From contig NZ_JALNUI010000019.1 of NCBI RefSeq assembly GCF_026544205.1, forward strand, positions 1-64,000: a stretch of 64,000 bases of DNA, given 5' to 3'. Of this stretch, positions 8,845-17,608 are shown one piece after another. Each line of letters opens with the position of its first letter. Positions within the stretch are counted from its first letter, which is position 1. Origin of the DNA: Curtobacterium sp. GC_Cur_3. GTDB taxonomy: Bacteria > Actinomycetota > Actinomycetes > Actinomycetales > Microbacteriaceae. The position numbers were made by a program, and so were the translations under genes. The notes beneath the pieces were generated by a model that saw only the letters and a list, made by a program, of their open reading frames with translations, had not been told where the DNA came from and made no database searches.

Positions 8845-9737
8845 CAGTGCTTTGCTCCTCGTGCTGCGATCTCCGCCGCCGCTTCCAGGTAGGACAACGA
8901 CCCGGAGGAGTTGATGTCGTAGGCCACGACGCTCTGGCCGTAGCTCGGTGCCTCGCTGACGCGCACCGATCGGGGGATCATGGCCTTGAGCACCTGCTCA
9001 CCGAAGTGCTCACGGACGTCCGCCGCCACCTGGTTGGCCAGGTTGGTCCGACCGTCGTACATCGTCAGCAGGATCGTCGACACCCGCAAGTTCGGGTTGA
9101 GGTGCCGTTCAATGAGCTCGATGTTCCGCAGCAGCTGGCTGAGCCCCTCGAGTGCGTAGTACTCGCACTGGATCGGGATCAGGACTTCCTTCGCTGCGAC
9201 GAACGCATTGATGGTCAGCAGGCCCAGCGACGGCGGGCAGTCGATGAACACGTAGTGGTATGGCTCGTCCAGCGACTCGAGGTACTGGTCGAGAGCCGTA
9301 CGGAGGCGCTGCTCACGGGCAACGAGCGACACGAGTTCGATCTCCGCGCCTGCCAGGTGGATCGTCGCCGGCACGCACCAGAGGTTCTCGGACTCGGGGG
9401 AGCGCTGCACGGCGTCAGCGATCGGCGCCTCGTCCACGATCACGTCGTAGATGCTCGTGACGTCGGCCTGGTGGTTGACCCCCATCGCCGTCGAGGCGTT
9501 GCCCTGCGGATCGAGGTCGATGACCAGGACTCGGGCTCCTCCGCGTGCCAGGGCAGCAGCGAGGTTGACCGTCGTCGTGGTCTTGCCGACGCCACCCTTC
9601 TGGTTCGACACGGTCAAGATGCGGGTCTTCTCCGGCAGCGGGAACTGTTCGGACGCGATCGCACGACGGCGTCGCGTCAGATCGGCGATCTCACGAGCGA
9701 GCGGTGTCGACGCGTCGTAGTCGGTCGATGAACTCAA
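8844..9737 (-). CDS. parA: Chromosome partitioning ATPase ParA (Soj)
   Basis: 297 aa. Walker-type ATPase whose nucleoid gradient moves ParB-parS complexes. The deviant Walker A KGGVGKTTT, Walker A' VLVIDLDPQGNAS and Walker B FIDCPPSLG are visible in order. The apparent start is TTG (9737) with GAAGAGG upstream; the N-terminal 40 residues before the ATPase fold are polar and rich in Arg. It lies upstream of parB with a one-base overlap; parS site 4 sits in its leader. Confidence 0.96.
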   Translation of the reverse strand: MSSSTDYDASTPLAREIADLTRRRRAIASEQFPLPEKTRILTVSNQKGGVGKTTTTVNLAAALARGGARVLVIDLDPQGNASTAMGVNHQADVTSIYDVIVDEAPIADAVQRSPESENLWCVPATIHLAGAEIELVSLVAREQRLRTALDQYLESLDEPYHYVFIDCPPSLGLLTINAFVAAKEVLIPIQCEYYALEGLSQLLRNIELIERHLNPNLRVSTILLTMYDGRTNLANQVAADVREHFGEQVLKAMIPRSVRVSEAPSYGQSVVAYDINSSGSLSYLEAAAEIAARGAKH

Positions 9738-9760
9738 CGAGTGCCTCTTCCCCGGTTCGA

Positions 9761-9776
9761 TGTTTCACGTGGAACG
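9761..9776. promoter_or_regulatory. parS: parS site 4
   Basis: TGTTTCACGTGGAACG, identical to site 3, in the gap between rsmG and parA about 24 bases upstream of the parA start. Binding here could also influence parAB expression. Confidence 0.9.
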
Positions 9777-9822
9777 CGGGTCGCTGCACACGATCCCGGA
9801 AGGACCTCAGCGCCGCGCGGCG

Positions 9823-10521
9823 TCAGTCAACTGTAGCCCGGAAGACGCGCGTGGTTTCCTCGACCACACCGACACCGAGCTCGAGGACCTCGACGTTCTC
9901 GAGGCGCTTGCGCAGGATCACCTTGCGGGCCGCGACCACCTCGTCATCGACGCGCGCACCCTTCATGAGGATGAGCTCGCCGCCGGAACGCACGAGCGGG
10001 ACGGTCATCGGGATGAGCTTCGACAGGGCACTCACGGCCCGAGCGGTGACCTGGTCGAGCACCAGGTCGTCCGACACGTCCTCGGCCCGCGCACGGAGCA
10101 CGGAGACGTTGTCGAGGCCCAGTCGCGCCGCCTCTGCCGTCAGCCACTCGACACGACGTTCCATCGGCTCGATGAGCGTGAAGGTGACGTCCGGCCGTGC
10201 GATGGCCAGCACGAGGCCGGGCAGGCCCGCACCCGAACCGACGTCGCCGACGTGGCCACCGGCGGTCAGCAGCGGCGCAAGCAGAGCGGAGTTGAGGATG
10301 TGTCGCGTCCAAAGCCGGGGCAGTTCGAGTGGTCCGATCAGCCCGAGTTCCTCGCCACGACGCGCGAGCTCGTTCGTGAAGGACCGTGCGACGTCGATCC
10401 GGTCACCGAACAGCGTTGCCGCAGCCTCCGGCTCGGTCTCCAGCACGGGCGGCTCCTGGACGTCCGACGAGGGCCCGCCCGGGGCGTCCGACTCGGACGA
10501 CGGCTGGGCGTCCGTCGTCAT
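9823..10521 (-). CDS. rsmG: 16S rRNA (guanine527-N7)-methyltransferase
   Basis: 232 aa. SAM-dependent enzyme that methylates G527 of 16S rRNA. The SAM-binding motif GDVGSGAGLPGLVLAI and the following FTLIEPMERRVEWL are typical, as is the LWTRHILNS substrate segment. An acidic N-terminal tail of about 35 residues precedes the fold. Start ATG overlaps the jag stop by 4 nt (ATGA), making it part of the rpmH-to-parB minus-strand operon. Confidence 0.95.
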   Translation of the reverse strand: MTTDAQPSSESDAPGGPSSDVQEPPVLETEPEAAATLFGDRIDVARSFTNELARRGEELGLIGPLELPRLWTRHILNSALLAPLLTAGGHVGDVGSGAGLPGLVLAIARPDVTFTLIEPMERRVEWLTAEAARLGLDNVSVLRARAEDVSDDLVLDQVTARAVSALSKLIPMTVPLVRSGGELILMKGARVDDEVVAARKVILRKRLENVEVLELGVGVVEETTRVFRATVD

Positions 10522-11060
10522 CGCGTGATGACCGTGTGACGGTCGCGACCCTCGCCCTCGGACTCCGAGTTGAAGCCCTTCTCGGCGACCAGGTCGTGCA
10601 CGAGCTTCCGTTCGTAGGAGGACATCGGTGGCAGGGCAGCGGTGGGCGAACCGGCCTCGATGCGCTCGACAGCGGTGTCGACGAGCCGCTGGAGCTCCTC
10701 GGCACGGGCGTCACGCGACCCACCGACGTCGAGGATGAGGCGGCTGAACTCGCCGGTCTCGGCCTGCACGGCGATGCGCGTGAGCTCCTGCAGCGCGGTC
10801 ACCGTGTCCGGCTTCGCGAGGACCCGGAGGGCGTTGCCTTCGTCCGTCACCGAGAGGTACACGCGGCCGGCACGCTCCTCGATCTCGATGTCTCCGTCGA
10901 GGTCGCAGATGTCGAGCAGTTCCTCGATGTAGTCCGCGGCGATGTCGGCTTCGTCGCGGGTCTCGTCGTCGAGGTCGTCCTCGACGTCGTCGACCGCATC
11001 GGTCGTGCTGAGCGCAGTCTCGGCGGACTCGACTGGTGCGGCGGTGTCCTGCTCGGTCAC
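10518..11060 (-). CDS. jag: Jag/KhpB family R3H RNA-binding protein
   Basis: 180 aa. An acidic N-terminus (rich in Asp/Glu, residues 1-45) is followed by a KH-like region (YIEELLDICDLDGDIEIEE) and a C-terminal R3H domain (SYERKLVHDLVAE...RHTVITR). It is predicted to bind RNA in the cytoplasm; the gene lies next to yidC in most bacteria. It is coupled to rsmG by a 4-nt overlap and its start overlaps the end of yidC by 4 nt. Confidence 0.93.
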   Translation of the reverse strand: MTEQDTAAPVESAETALSTTDAVDDVEDDLDDETRDEADIAADYIEELLDICDLDGDIEIEERAGRVYLSVTDEGNALRVLAKPDTVTALQELTRIAVQAETGEFSRLILDVGGSRDARAEELQRLVDTAVERIEAGSPTAALPPMSSYERKLVHDLVAEKGFNSESEGEGRDRHTVITR

Positions 11061-12031
11061 TTGGTCTTCCCGTTCTTCTTCGAGCGCTGCTTGCCGACCG
11101 GCTGCTGGCGCTGCGTCGTCGTGATGCGCACGGCTTCCATCTCGGCGGCACCGGCACCGGCGCCGGCCTCGGCGAGGACGCCGGCGGGGGTCCCGCGGCG
11201 CTGGGCCTTCTTGGCGAGGCGGACCTCGCGGGCGAGCGCCGCTTCAGAGCCAGGCGTCGGCATGCTGCGGATGACGAAGTACTGCTGCGCCATCGTCCAG
11301 AGGTTCGACGCGAGCCAGTAGAACATGACGCCAAGGGGGAACGAGAGACCCGAGATGACGAAGATCAAGGGGAGCACGTACAGCATCATCTTCTGCTGGC
11401 GGTACATCGGAGACTCCTTGGTCTCCGGGGACATGTTCTTCGCGACGAGCTGCAGCTGCGTGACGAACTGCGATGCCGTCATCACCACGATCATGAAGCC
11501 CGCGATGATCCGGACTTCCCACCCGGAGGCGTTCGTGAAGGTCTCGTGCAGCGGAGCCCCGAAGAGGGACGCGTTGCCGAACGACGCTGCGAGGTCGTTC
11601 GTGAGCAGACCGATGCCCGTCTTGTTGATCTGGGCCTCGTGCAGCACGGAGTACAGCGAGAAGAAGATCGGCATCTGCAGGAGCAGCGGCAGGCAGGAGC
11701 TCAGCGGGTTGGTCCCGGTCTCCTTGTACAGCGCCATGGTCTCGCGGGACATGGCCTCACGCGAGAACTGGTCCTTCTTGCCCTTGTACTTGTCCTGGAT
11801 CTTCTTCAGCTGCGGCGCGACCTCGAGCATGCGGCGCTGCGACTTGATCTGGCGCACGAAGATCGGGATCAGTGCGGCACGGACCACGAAGGTCAGGAAG
11901 ATGATCGACAGGACCCAGGTCAGGCCCGCGGAGGGGTCCATGCCGAGGTTCTCGAAGATCCAGTGGAAGCCGACCAGGATGGCGGAGACCACCCACTTGA
12001 GGGGCCAGAGGATCGTTCCGATGAGGTCCAT
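11057..12031 (-). CDS. yidC: Membrane protein insertase YidC
   Basis: 324 aa, about the size of Gram-positive YidC without the large periplasmic domain. It inserts membrane proteins with or without SecYEG. The start MDLIGTILWPLKWVV matches actinobacterial YidC. Five hydrophobic segments are seen, including FVVRAALIPIFVRQ with the conserved groove arginine region, then NPLSSCLPLLLQMPIFF and a highly basic C-terminal tail (KQRSKKNGKTK) that can contact ribosomes. The frame continues upstream through yidD, but that part is noise. A GTG four codons earlier is an alternative start. Confidence 0.95.
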   Translation of the reverse strand: MDLIGTILWPLKWVVSAILVGFHWIFENLGMDPSAGLTWVLSIIFLTFVVRAALIPIFVRQIKSQRRMLEVAPQLKKIQDKYKGKKDQFSREAMSRETMALYKETGTNPLSSCLPLLLQMPIFFSLYSVLHEAQINKTGIGLLTNDLAASFGNASLFGAPLHETFTNASGWEVRIIAGFMIVVMTASQFVTQLQLVAKNMSPETKESPMYRQQKMMLYVLPLIFVISGLSFPLGVMFYWLASNLWTMAQQYFVIRSMPTPGSEAALAREVRLAKKAQRRGTPAGVLAEAGAGAGAAEMEAVRITTTQRQQPVGKQRSKKNGKTK

Positions 12032-12039
12032 GAGGACGG

Positions 12040-12453
12040 TCACGCCTTTCGAGTGCGCTGGGGGAACAGCACCGGGCGGAGGGTGCCGACCGGGGACTGC
12101 GACTGCTGCTGAACCGGGGGGAGCACGAAGCCGAACCGGTTGACGGTGTGGGGTTCGCGTCGTTCTGGGACGTCGTCGATGCCGCCGGCGGCCCAGGGGT
12201 TGCACCGGCCGATGCGCCAGGCGCCCATGGCGGTCCCGCGTACGACGCCGTACTGCTGGATCGCCTCGAGCGCGTAGCGCGAGCACGAGGGGTGGTACCG
12301 GCAGACGTTGCCGTAGAGCGGGGAGATGACGGCGCGGTAGGCACGGAGCACGACGACGCAGACGTTGCGCGGGAGCAACACGACCACCCAGAGCACACGA
12401 ACCCACTGGGTCCGAAGGGAACTCTGGGTCCGCATCGAGAGCGTCCGGTTCAT
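12040..12453 (-). CDS. yidD: Membrane protein insertion efficiency factor YidD
   Basis: 137 aa. Small membrane-associated helper of YidC. The family hallmark CRYHPSCSRYALEAI and the later GRCNPWAAGG are intact. Start ATG is preceded by GAGAAGG and overlaps the rnpA stop by 4 nt. The C-terminal 40 residues after the core are a variable polar tail. It ends 8 bases before yidC. Confidence 0.93.
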   Translation of the reverse strand: MNRTLSMRTQSSLRTQWVRVLWVVVLLPRNVCVVVLRAYRAVISPLYGNVCRYHPSCSRYALEAIQQYGVVRGTAMGAWRIGRCNPWAAGGIDDVPERREPHTVNRFGFVLPPVQQQSQSPVGTLRPVLFPQRTRKA

Positions 12454-12800
12454 GCTGCCTTCTCCACACCGCGCGCGAACGAGCGCGAGACGTCTTCGAG
12501 CAGGGTAGGCCACGTGGCCTGCGCAGCGGCTGGCAGTGCGCGGACCACGACGTCGTGCCCGACGGGGACCGTCGCGAGCAGATCGTGGGCGATGCCCTTG
12601 AACCGACGCCGCAGCAGGTTGCGGGTCACGGCGTTGCCGACCGTCTTCGCCACGATGAACCCGAACCGTGTCGGTCCGTCCGGGTCAGCGGGTCGACGAA
12701 CGACCGACACGACCACGGTCGGCGTCGCGATGCGGCGGCCCCGACGGACGACCGCGCGGTAGTCGTCTCCGCGCACGATGCGGTTCGCACGAGCGAGCAC
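12450..12800 (-). CDS. rnpA: Ribonuclease P protein component
   Basis: About 116 aa from the GTG at 12800 (VLARANRIVRGDDY). It binds RNase P RNA and helps process the 5' end of tRNA. The conserved RNR motif region is clear (GNAVTRNLLRRRFKG), and the family start 'LxxxxRIxxxxdF/Y' fits this position. The frame is open to an ATG at 12881, which would add 27 residues not typical of the family. It lies between rpmH and yidD, the universal order. Confidence 0.9.
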   Translation of the reverse strand: MLARANRIVRGDDYRAVVRRGRRIATPTVVVSVVRRPADPDGPTRFGFIVAKTVGNAVTRNLLRRRFKGIAHDLLATVPVGHDVVVRALPAAAQATWPTLLEDVSRSFARGVEKAA

Positions 12801-12929
12801 GACGTCACCGACCCGTCCGAGAGCACGGGTCGAGACGCCGACCGCGCAGCGAAGCGCCGCCCGGGTGGACCAGGGGTCCACGCCGGAGCGGCGCGATCGG
12901 CTGCACAGCCGGACCAGCGTGGAGCTGGA

Positions 12930-13067
12930 TCAGGCGGAGAGCTCGGTGCGGCCCTTGGCACGACGTGCGGCCAGGATGCTGCGGCCGGCACGGGTGCGCA
13001 TGCGGAGGCGGAAGCCGTGCTTCTTGGCGCGGCGACGGTTGTTCGGCTGGAAGGTGCGCTTGCTCAT
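12930..13067 (-). CDS. rpmH: 50S ribosomal protein L34
   Basis: 45 aa, very basic, complete: starts [20 protein letters not shown], ends KGRTELSA. Standard L34 length. GGAGAA ribosome site just upstream of the ATG. It is the first gene of the minus-strand operon and diverges from dnaA. Confidence 0.97.
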   Translation of the reverse strand: MSKRTFQPNNRRRAKKHGFRLRMRTRAGRSILAARRAKGRTELSA

Positions 13068-13531
13068 GATCTTCTCCACACGGCCGCCCGAGGCGAGCCG
13101 TCACGAATGGGTTTGGTTGAACCAGGTGGGCGCGACCAAGGGGCCGCAGTCAACTTGTCCACGGTACGTGACGGGGGCGATCAGGTCAAACCCCGATCGC
13201 CGACTCCGGGGTCCGTCGTCGTCGCATCCAGGTTCTCCACATTGGGGACAACTTCCGTTCGGTGTGAGCGCCCCCGGTCCTTTACAGTTGGGTCATCGAT
13301 CGGCCTGAGGCCCGCCACGACAGGGGAGTACCCCCGACCTGGCGCCCGGGGCGATCGTGGACAAGACTGTGGACAACCCTGTGGGGAGCCTGCGGCACAG
13401 CAGCGCCGACGAAGCAGCCCGGAGCCACGGACGACTCGCCGGAACCGGTGTGCTGCCGCCCGCTCCCGCGTGTTCCGTGGCGCGCCCTGCGACCCGAACG
13501 ACCGAACGAGACCCCTGGAGACGAGCGCGAC
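13068..13531. promoter_or_regulatory. rpmH-dnaA divergent intergenic region with DnaA boxes
   Basis: 464 bp without a gene. DnaA-box-like 9-mers: TTGTCCACG at 13155-13163, TTCTCCACA at 13233-13241, and on the other strand CGTGGACAA at 13356-13364 and a perfect TGTGGACAA at 13368-13376. These suggest DnaA autoregulation of dnaA and possibly of rpmH. I cannot place the promoters themselves with confidence. Confidence 0.75.
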
Positions 13532-14986
13532 ATGACGATGCCCGCCGACCCCGTCGAGGACCTCTGGTCGAACGTCCTCGGGCTCCTGGCCGAGGACGAC
13601 CGCATCACCCCGCAGCTGCACGGCTTCCTCAACCTCGTCGAGCCGAAGGGCGTCCTCGCCGGCACCCTGTACCTCGAGGTCCCCAACGACCTGACGCGCG
13701 GCATGCTCGAGCAGCGGATCAGGATTCCGATCACCGAGGCCGTCGCCAGGATCGGGGACGACACGGTCGCGAACTTCGCGATCACGGTCAACCCGGACAT
13801 GGCCTCCGAGCCGCGGGTCGACCCCGTGGTGCCCGCGTACGCCGAGCCCGCGCAGCAGCCGGTGGAGCAGAGCGCCGCACCGCGCCAGTACATCGAGGCC
13901 CCGTTCGTCCCGAGCCACATCGACTCCCCGGGCACCGGCGGCCGGCCCGAGTCGCGGCTCAACCCGAAGTACAACTTCGACAACTTCGTCATCGGGTCCT
14001 CGAACCGGTTCGCGCACGCCGCGGCCGTCGCGGTCGCCGAGGCCCCGGCCAAGGCCTACAACCCGCTGTTCATCTACGGCGACTCCGGACTCGGCAAGAC
14101 CCACCTCCTGCACGCGATCGGCCACTACGCCGAGAGCCTCTACCCGGGCATCCGGGTGCGGTACGTGTCCAGCGAGGAGTTCACGAACGACTTCATCAAC
14201 TCGATCGCGAACAACCGGTCCAACCAGTTCCAGCAGCGGTACCGCGACATCGACATCCTGCTCATCGACGACATCCAGTTCCTCCAGGGCAAGGACTCCA
14301 CGCAAGAGGCCTTCTTCCACACGTTCAACACGCTGCACGACCACAACAAGCAGGTGGTCGTGACGTCGGACGTCGCGCCGAAGCACCTCACCGGTTTCGA
14401 GGACCGGATGCGCAGCCGCTTCGAGTGGGGCCTGATCACCGATGTCCAGGTCCCCGACCTCGAGACCCGCATCGCGATCCTCCGCAAGAAGGCACAGTCG
14501 GACCACCTGCAGGTGCCCGACGACATCCTCGAGTTCATGGCCTCGAAGGTCTCCAGCAACATCCGGGAGCTCGAGGGCACGCTCATCCGCGTCACCGCGT
14601 TCGCGAGCCTGAACCGGACGGCCGTCGACATGGCGCTCGTGCAGACGGTCCTCAAGGACCTGATCACGCTCGACGAGGACAACGTCATCGCGCCGACGGA
14701 CATCATCAACCACACCGCGGAGTACTTCAAGCTCTCCGTCGACGACCTCTACGGCTCGTCCCGGTCGCAGGCGATCGCGACCGCACGACAGATCGCGATG
14801 TACCTCTGCCGTGAGCTGACGAGCCTGTCCCTGCCCAAGATCGGGCAGCTGTTCGGCAACCGCGACCACACCACCGTCATGTACGCGAACAAGAAGATCG
14901 CGGACCTGATGAAGGAACGGCGCTCCATCTACAACCAGGTCACGGAGCTCACGAGCCGGATCAAGCAGGACCGCCGGTACCGCTGA
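13532..14986 (+). CDS. dnaA: Chromosomal replication initiator DnaA
   Basis: 484 aa. AAA+ ATPase that melts oriC. Domain I (LWSNVLGLL) is followed by a short linker, the Walker A GDSGLGKTHLLHAIG, Walker B ILLIDDIQFL, sensor and DnaA signature region, and the domain IV DNA-binding motif NRDHTTVMYA that reads the box. The frame is open upstream; ATG 13532 with CTGGAG upstream gives the family N-terminus (MTMPADPVEDLW), and ATG 13538 is an alternative. oriC lies immediately downstream. Confidence 0.98.
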   Translation: MTMPADPVEDLWSNVLGLLAEDDRITPQLHGFLNLVEPKGVLAGTLYLEVPNDLTRGMLEQRIRIPITEAVARIGDDTVANFAITVNPDMASEPRVDPVVPAYAEPAQQPVEQSAAPRQYIEAPFVPSHIDSPGTGGRPESRLNPKYNFDNFVIGSSNRFAHAAAVAVAEAPAKAYNPLFIYGDSGLGKTHLLHAIGHYAESLYPGIRVRYVSSEEFTNDFINSIANNRSNQFQQRYRDIDILLIDDIQFLQGKDSTQEAFFHTFNTLHDHNKQVVVTSDVAPKHLTGFEDRMRSRFEWGLITDVQVPDLETRIAILRKKAQSDHLQVPDDILEFMASKVSSNIRELEGTLIRVTAFASLNRTAVDMALVQTVLKDLITLDEDNVIAPTDIINHTAEYFKLSVDDLYGSSRSQAIATARQIAMYLCRELTSLSLPKIGQLFGNRDHTTVMYANKKIADLMKERRSIYNQVTELTSRIKQDRRYR

Positions 14987-15467
14987 GCACCTGCTCGCAC
15001 CGGCGGCTCGCGTCGCGCAGAACATCGGTTCACACGGCCGGGAGGCTCCTCTCACGTCCCGACTTCGGCTCGCCTGGGCGCGCGTCCACCATCTGAGACG
15101 GTTCCATGCGGCGGTTTTCACACAGTGTGGAAAGCCTGTGGATAACTGTGGAGGACACGCCGAACGGTTGTACACAGCGATGGGGTCGTCTGTGGACACT
15201 GGGGATGGAAGTGGATAGACGAGGATGATTCATCCCGAGGGTGCCCACAGGCCGCCCACAAGTCACAACCGTGTAGTTCCCTTGCAGCGACTGGTGTCCA
15301 CAGAGTTGTCCACAGTGTGCACAGGCGTTAATACGATTACTCCTGGTTATCTCTGGTGATCCCTGGGCCAACCTTGTGGACGGCGGGATGACAAGAAATC
15401 CGGCCTCCGCCGGGCTGTGCCACAATGGGGCGGCCGGACAGTCCAACCATCGACAGGGGTCCCAGCT
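14987..15467. other. oriC: Chromosomal replication origin oriC
   Basis: 481-bp dnaA-dnaN gap, the usual actinobacterial oriC position. DnaA boxes: TGTGGATAA 15137-15145 (perfect TTATCCACA on the other strand), TTGTACACA 15168-15176, TGTGGACAC 15191-15199, GTGTCCACA 15294-15302, TTGTCCACA 15306-15314 (perfect) and TGTGGACGG 15375-15383 (weaker). An AT-richer stretch about 15323-15350 (GTTAATACGATTAC) is the best candidate unwinding element and abuts the strong box pair. Boxes occur in both orientations. Confidence 0.92.
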
Positions 15468-16622
15468 GTGAAGTTCGAGGTCAACCGGGACGTCTTCTCC
15501 GAAGCCGTCTCGTTCGCGGTGAAACTCCTCCCACAGCGCACGACCCTCCCGATCCTCTCGGGTGTCCTGATCCATGCCGAGGGCGAGCGTCTGACGCTCT
15601 CGTCCTTCGACTACGAGGTCTCGGCGCAGACCTCGATCTCGGCACAGATCGACGAGTCGGGCACGGTCCTGGTCTCCGGGCGTCTGCTCAACGACATCGC
15701 GAGCCGCCTGCCGAACGCTCCGGTCACGTTCTCCACGGACGAGTCCCGGATCACCGTCACCTGCGGCTCTGCGCACTTCACGCTCCTGAGCATGCCGGTC
15801 GAGGAGTACCCGACCCTGCCCGAGGTCGGACCGCAGACCGGTGTCATCCCCGGCGATGCCTTCTCGGAAGCCGTCTCCCAGGTGGCCGTCGCCGCCAGCC
15901 GTGACGACGTCACCCCGGTCATCACCGGCGTCCAGCTCGAGGTCAGCGACAACGACCTCTCGCTCATCGCGACCGACCGCTACCGCGTCGCCGTCCGCAC
16001 GATCCAGTGGGACTCGGGCCGCTCCGGTGGCGAACCCACCGAACCGATGCACGCGCTCGTCCCGGCCCGCACCCTGCAGGAGGTCGGCCGCACGTTCGGC
16101 TCGGCCACCACGGTGTCGGTGTCGATCAGCGGCAACTCGGACCGCGAACTCATCGCGTTCCAGGCCGCCGACAAGACGGTCACGTCCCTGCTCATCAAGG
16201 GCAACTACCCGCCGGTCCGCCGGCTCTTCCCCGAGACCGTCCAGGACCACGCCGTGATCAACACGGCGGAGCTGGTCGAAGCGGTCCGACGGGTCTCCCT
16301 CGTCCTGGAGCGCGAAGCCGCGCTCCGGTTCTCCTTCACGGTCGACGGGCTCACGCTCGAGGCGATCGGATCCGAACAAGCGCAGGCGTCAGAGTCGATC
16401 GATGCGTTGCTGACCGGTGAGGACATGGTGGTCTCGTTGAAGCCCGCCTTCCTCCTGGACGGGTTGAACGCGGTGCACTCCGAGTTCGTCCGCATCTCCT
16501 TCACCAAGACGGAGAACCCCAACAAGCCGGGCCCGGTGCTCATTACCGGCCAGTCCTCGCGTGAGGAACCGGCAACGGACGGATACCGGTACCTGCTGCA
16601 GCCCAACCTCCTGCTGCGATAG
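15468..16622 (+). CDS. dnaN: DNA polymerase III beta sliding clamp
   Basis: 384 aa. Ring-shaped processivity clamp. It starts MKFEVNRDVFSEAVSFAVKLLPQRTTLPILSG (first residues shown span the typical N-terminus) and ends in the clamp C-terminus with VLITGQ and YLLQPNLLLR. The GTG start has AGGGG upstream; the frame is open further upstream into oriC, which is not coding. Three tandem clamp folds fit the length. Confidence 0.97.
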   Translation: MKFEVNRDVFSEAVSFAVKLLPQRTTLPILSGVLIHAEGERLTLSSFDYEVSAQTSISAQIDESGTVLVSGRLLNDIASRLPNAPVTFSTDESRITVTCGSAHFTLLSMPVEEYPTLPEVGPQTGVIPGDAFSEAVSQVAVAASRDDVTPVITGVQLEVSDNDLSLIATDRYRVAVRTIQWDSGRSGGEPTEPMHALVPARTLQEVGRTFGSATTVSVSISGNSDRELIAFQAADKTVTSLLIKGNYPPVRRLFPETVQDHAVINTAELVEAVRRVSLVLEREAALRFSFTVDGLTLEAIGSEQAQASESIDALLTGEDMVVSLKPAFLLDGLNAVHSEFVRISFTKTENPNKPGPVLITGQSSREEPATDGYRYLLQPNLLLR

Positions 16623-16692
16623 CGCAACAGTCACACCTGCGCTGACGCGTCACTCGTGGCCCCAGCGCGACGACGAACAGAAGAAGGAAATC

Positions 16693-17577
16693 ATGGAGAT
16701 CGGTCTTGTCGGCCTCGGGAAGATGGGCAACAACATGCGTGCGCGTCTGCGCAACGCAGGGATCGACGTCGTCGGGTACGACGCCAACCCCGCCGTCTCG
16801 GACGTCGCTGACCTCGGCGCCCTCGCGAAGGCCCTGACCGGCCCGCGTCTGGTCTGGGTCATGGTCCCCCACGGGAAGATCACCGACGACGTCATCACGG
16901 ACCTCGCCGAGGTCCTCGAGCCGGGTGACCTCGTCATCGACGGCGGCAACTCGAAGTGGCTCGACGACGAGGTGCACGCCAAGCTGCTCGACGCCAAGGG
17001 CATCCGCTACATGGACGTCGGCGTCTCCGGTGGTGTCTGGGGCCTCGACAACGGCTACGGCCTGATGGTCGGTGGCGACGCCGCCGATGTCGAGCGCGCG
17101 ATGCCGGTCTTCGACGCGCTCCGCCCCGAGGGCCCCCGCGAAGAGGGCTTCTCGCACGCCGGCCCGATCGGTGCCGGCCACTACGCCAAGATGGTCCACA
17201 ACGGCATCGAGTACGCGATCATGCAGGCGTACGGCGAGGGCTACGAGCTCCTCGAGGCCAAGGACCTGATCCAGGACGTCCCCGCGGTCTTCGCCGGGTG
17301 GCAGCGCGGCACGGTCGTGCGCTCCTGGTTGCTCGACCTCATGGTGCTCGCCCTCAACGAGGACCCGAAGCTCACCGAGCTCGAGGGCTACGTCGAGGAC
17401 TCGGGCGAGGGTCGCTGGACGCTCGAGGAGGGCATCGAGCTCGCCGTGCCGATGCCGGCGCTCTCGGCGTCGATCTTCGCGCGCTTCGTCTCGCGTCAGG
17501 GCAGCGCGTCCCCGACGATGAAGGCCGTCGCGGCGCTCCGCAACCAGTTCGGCGGCCACGCCGTCAAGAAGTCCTAG
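16693..17577 (+). CDS. gnd: 6-phosphogluconate dehydrogenase, decarboxylating (short form)
   Basis: 294 aa, the short single-domain-dimer type. It oxidises 6-phosphogluconate to ribulose 5-phosphate in the pentose phosphate pathway. The Rossmann GLVGLGKMGNNM motif, DGGNSKWLDD, the substrate segment VGVSGGVWGL and the catalytic HAGPIGAGHYAKMVHNGIEY with Lys and His/Asn are present. AAGGAA precedes the ATG. Its position between dnaN and recF is characteristic of actinobacteria. Confidence 0.96.
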   Translation: MEIGLVGLGKMGNNMRARLRNAGIDVVGYDANPAVSDVADLGALAKALTGPRLVWVMVPHGKITDDVITDLAEVLEPGDLVIDGGNSKWLDDEVHAKLLDAKGIRYMDVGVSGGVWGLDNGYGLMVGGDAADVERAMPVFDALRPEGPREEGFSHAGPIGAGHYAKMVHNGIEYAIMQAYGEGYELLEAKDLIQDVPAVFAGWQRGTVVRSWLLDLMVLALNEDPKLTELEGYVEDSGEGRWTLEEGIELAVPMPALSASIFARFVSRQGSASPTMKAVAALRNQFGGHAVKKS

Positions 17578-17608
17578 GACTTCCCGGGGGAACCCGGCCT
17601 CGGCCCGC

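Noticed and set aside
13181-15199. A 672-codon minus-strand frame across dnaA
   Set aside because: Antisense to dnaA and oriC boxes, no domain signature; shadow frame.
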